From an uncultured Sphingomonadales bacterium (GTDB lineage: Bacteria; Pseudomonadota; Alphaproteobacteria; Sphingomonadales; Sphingomonadaceae), in contig CALCBC010000014.1 of the NCBI GenBank assembly GCA_937898525.1, forward strand, positions 1-6,270: a stretch of 6,270 bases of DNA, given 5' to 3'. Shown piece after piece: positions 5,331 to 6,270 of this stretch; the stretch's first letter is position 1; the number at the start of each line of letters is the position of its first letter. Under the pieces are notes generated by a model. It did no database searches. It was given only the letters and a program-made list of their open reading frames with translations, and had not been told where the DNA came from. Both the position numbers and the translations under genes were made by a program.

Positions 5331-6056
5331 TTACGACAGCGTCGTCCCGATCCGGTGGCGCGTCCCTGTGTCGAAGTTGCGGATGAGGAGCTCCACGACC
5401 TCCCGGCCGACCATGCCGGGTGTCTTGAGCGTATTGGGGTCCTCACCGGGATAAGCCCGCGCGCGCATTTCCGTCCGGGTCGCGCCCGGATCGACGATCG
5501 CCACCCGCGTCCCGGAGATGTTCTCAACTTCGCGCGCGTAGCAGGCGAGGAGCACGTCGAAGGCTGCCTTGGTCGCGCCGTAGGCTCCCCAGTAGGCGCG
5601 CGGCTCGGCGCCGACCGAGCTCGTCATACCGATAACCCGCCCATGCTCGCTCCGCTTCAGCAACGGATCGAAAGCAGCGAGGAGGGCCTGCGTCGCCAGC
5701 ACGTTGAGCGTGATCGCCTGGTTGAAGCTTCTGGCCTCGATCTGCGTCACGGGGGTCAGAGGCGGCAACATCGCGGCATTGATCACAAGCACGTCGAGCC
5801 GGTTCCAGCGCTCCCCGATCGCCGCTGCCAGGCGCGCGATCGAATCGCCCTCGGTCAGATCCATCGGCGCGATGGTCGCCGATCCGCCGGCCTGATGGAT
5901 ATCCTCCTCGACCGCCTCGAGGTCGCGTGCCTTTCGTGCCGTGATCACGACACGTGCGCCGGCGCTCGCCAGCGCCTTGGCTGTCGCCGCGCCGATTCCC
6001 CGGCTAGCGCCGGTGACGAGCGCGATGCGCCCCGCGAGCGGCCCGTCGGTGGCCAT
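5331..6056 (-). CDS. YciK-like short-chain dehydrogenase/reductase
   Basis: This 241-residue classical short-chain dehydrogenase is predicted to be an NAD(P)-dependent oxidoreductase of the cytoplasm with unknown substrate. The cofactor loop TGASRGIG is at 15-22. ARK after the second strand (40-42) favours NADP, and MDL (65-67) contacts the adenine. NAA (93-95) replaces the usual NAG. The catalytic set is complete: Asn118, Ser146, Tyr159 and Lys163. The segments SSVGAEPRAYWGAYGATK and DPGATRTEMRARAYPGEDP closely recall E. coli YciK, whose physiological role is, to my knowledge, unclear. The start is the ATG at 6056, which shares one base with the purF stop (TGATG). AAGG lies seven bases upstream inside purF, so the two genes are probably translationally coupled. 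The frame is open further upstream through purF, but those residues are a purF shadow. The link to polysaccharide is positional only; it more likely belongs to the housekeeping block. Confidence 0.9.
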   Translation of the reverse strand: MATDGPLAGRIALVTGASRGIGAATAKALASAGARVVITARKARDLEAVEEDIHQAGGSATIAPMDLTEGDSIARLAAAIGERWNRLDVLVINAAMLPPLTPVTQIEARSFNQAITLNVLATQALLAAFDPLLKRSEHGRVIGMTSSVGAEPRAYWGAYGATKAAFDVLLACYAREVENISGTRVAIVDPGATRTEMRARAYPGEDPNTLKTPGMVGREVVELLIRNFDTGTRHRIGTTLS

Positions 6057-6270
6057 CAGGCTGCCTTGTTGCTGACGGGCAGAGTGAGCTGCGCCTCCGC
6101 TTGGCGGCGCTCGGCAAGGTCGGTCAGCGTTGTCGGGTAATCGCCCGTGAAACAAGCGTCGCAATACTGTGGGCAGGCATCGTCGCGGCCGGGCAAGCCG
6201 ACGGCCCGGTAGAGTCCGTCGATCGACACGAAGGCGAGGCTGTCGGCATGAATGAACTCGCACATCGCGG
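6056..6270 (-). CDS. purF: Amidophosphoribosyltransferase, C-terminal end (5' truncated by window)
   Basis: PurF catalyses the first committed step of purine synthesis, transferring the amide nitrogen of glutamine to PRPP. Only the last 71 residues are inside the window; the rest lies beyond position 6270. The fragment carries the family's C-terminal pattern: HADSLAFVSIDGLYRAVG, then YCDACFTGDYPTTLTD, close to the alphaproteobacterial form. The glutaminase and phosphoribosyltransferase active sites are not in view. The apparent ATG at 6265 is internal. The TGA stop (6058-6056) overlaps the start codon of the dehydrogenase. Nothing suggests the visible end is damaged. Confidence 0.92.
   Translation of the reverse strand, partial: AMCEFIHADSLAFVSIDGLYRAVGLPGRDDACPQYCDACFTGDYPTTLTDLAERRQAEAQLTLPVSNKAA

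Noticed and set aside
5241..6140. 299-residue plus-strand ORF
   Set aside because: It is antisense to the dehydrogenase, which has all its catalytic residues. The Arg/His/Asp-rich plus-strand product has no domain features.

Overview
The window is a GC-rich bacterial segment. It most likely comes from an alphaproteobacterium of the Sphingomonadales type. This rests on the GC-biased third codon positions, on exopolysaccharide proteins resembling those of sphingan producers, and on the C-terminal sequence of the PurF fragment. The taxonomic call is an inference. No RNA gene, CRISPR array, insertion sequence or phage gene is visible.

Left part (1-3159): a surface-polysaccharide region. A short outer-membrane export lipoprotein of the Wza/GumB type (76-813, minus) lies downstream of a single-domain PilZ protein, a predicted c-di-GMP sensor (1043-1390, minus). 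A 302-base intergenic region (1391-1692) separates PilZ from a divergent polyprenyl-phosphate glycosyl-1-phosphate transferase (1693-3159, plus), the membrane enzyme that starts polysaccharide repeat-unit synthesis. This intergenic region holds a terminator-like hairpin and a perfect 8-bp inverted repeat around an extended -10-like element.

Middle part (3214-5228, minus): nucleotide-sugar genes. An intact UDP-glucuronate decarboxylase (4269-5228, probable TTG start) is followed after 15 bases by a heavily decayed rmlB-like dTDP-glucose 4,6-dehydratase (3214-4253). The rmlB remnant still has a good ribosome-binding site and recognisable family motifs from end to end. They are spread over all three reading frames with at least three nonsense codons. 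I consider this the most notable hidden feature of the window.

Right part (5331-6270, minus): chromosomal housekeeping. The 3' end of purF (purine synthesis) overlaps by one base the start of a YciK-like short-chain dehydrogenase. The polysaccharide genes therefore sit against a core-genome block.

Taken together, the decarboxylase (and formerly the dehydratase) would supply activated sugars, the glycosyl-1-phosphate transferase would load the first sugar on the lipid carrier, the lipoprotein would help export the polymer, and the PilZ protein could link the process to c-di-GMP. No Wzc/GumC-type co-polymerase, Wzx, Wzy or further glycosyltransferase lies within the window. I do not see a convincing new biological system here. 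The value lies in the decayed rmlB, the divergent control region and the PilZ/export pairing.
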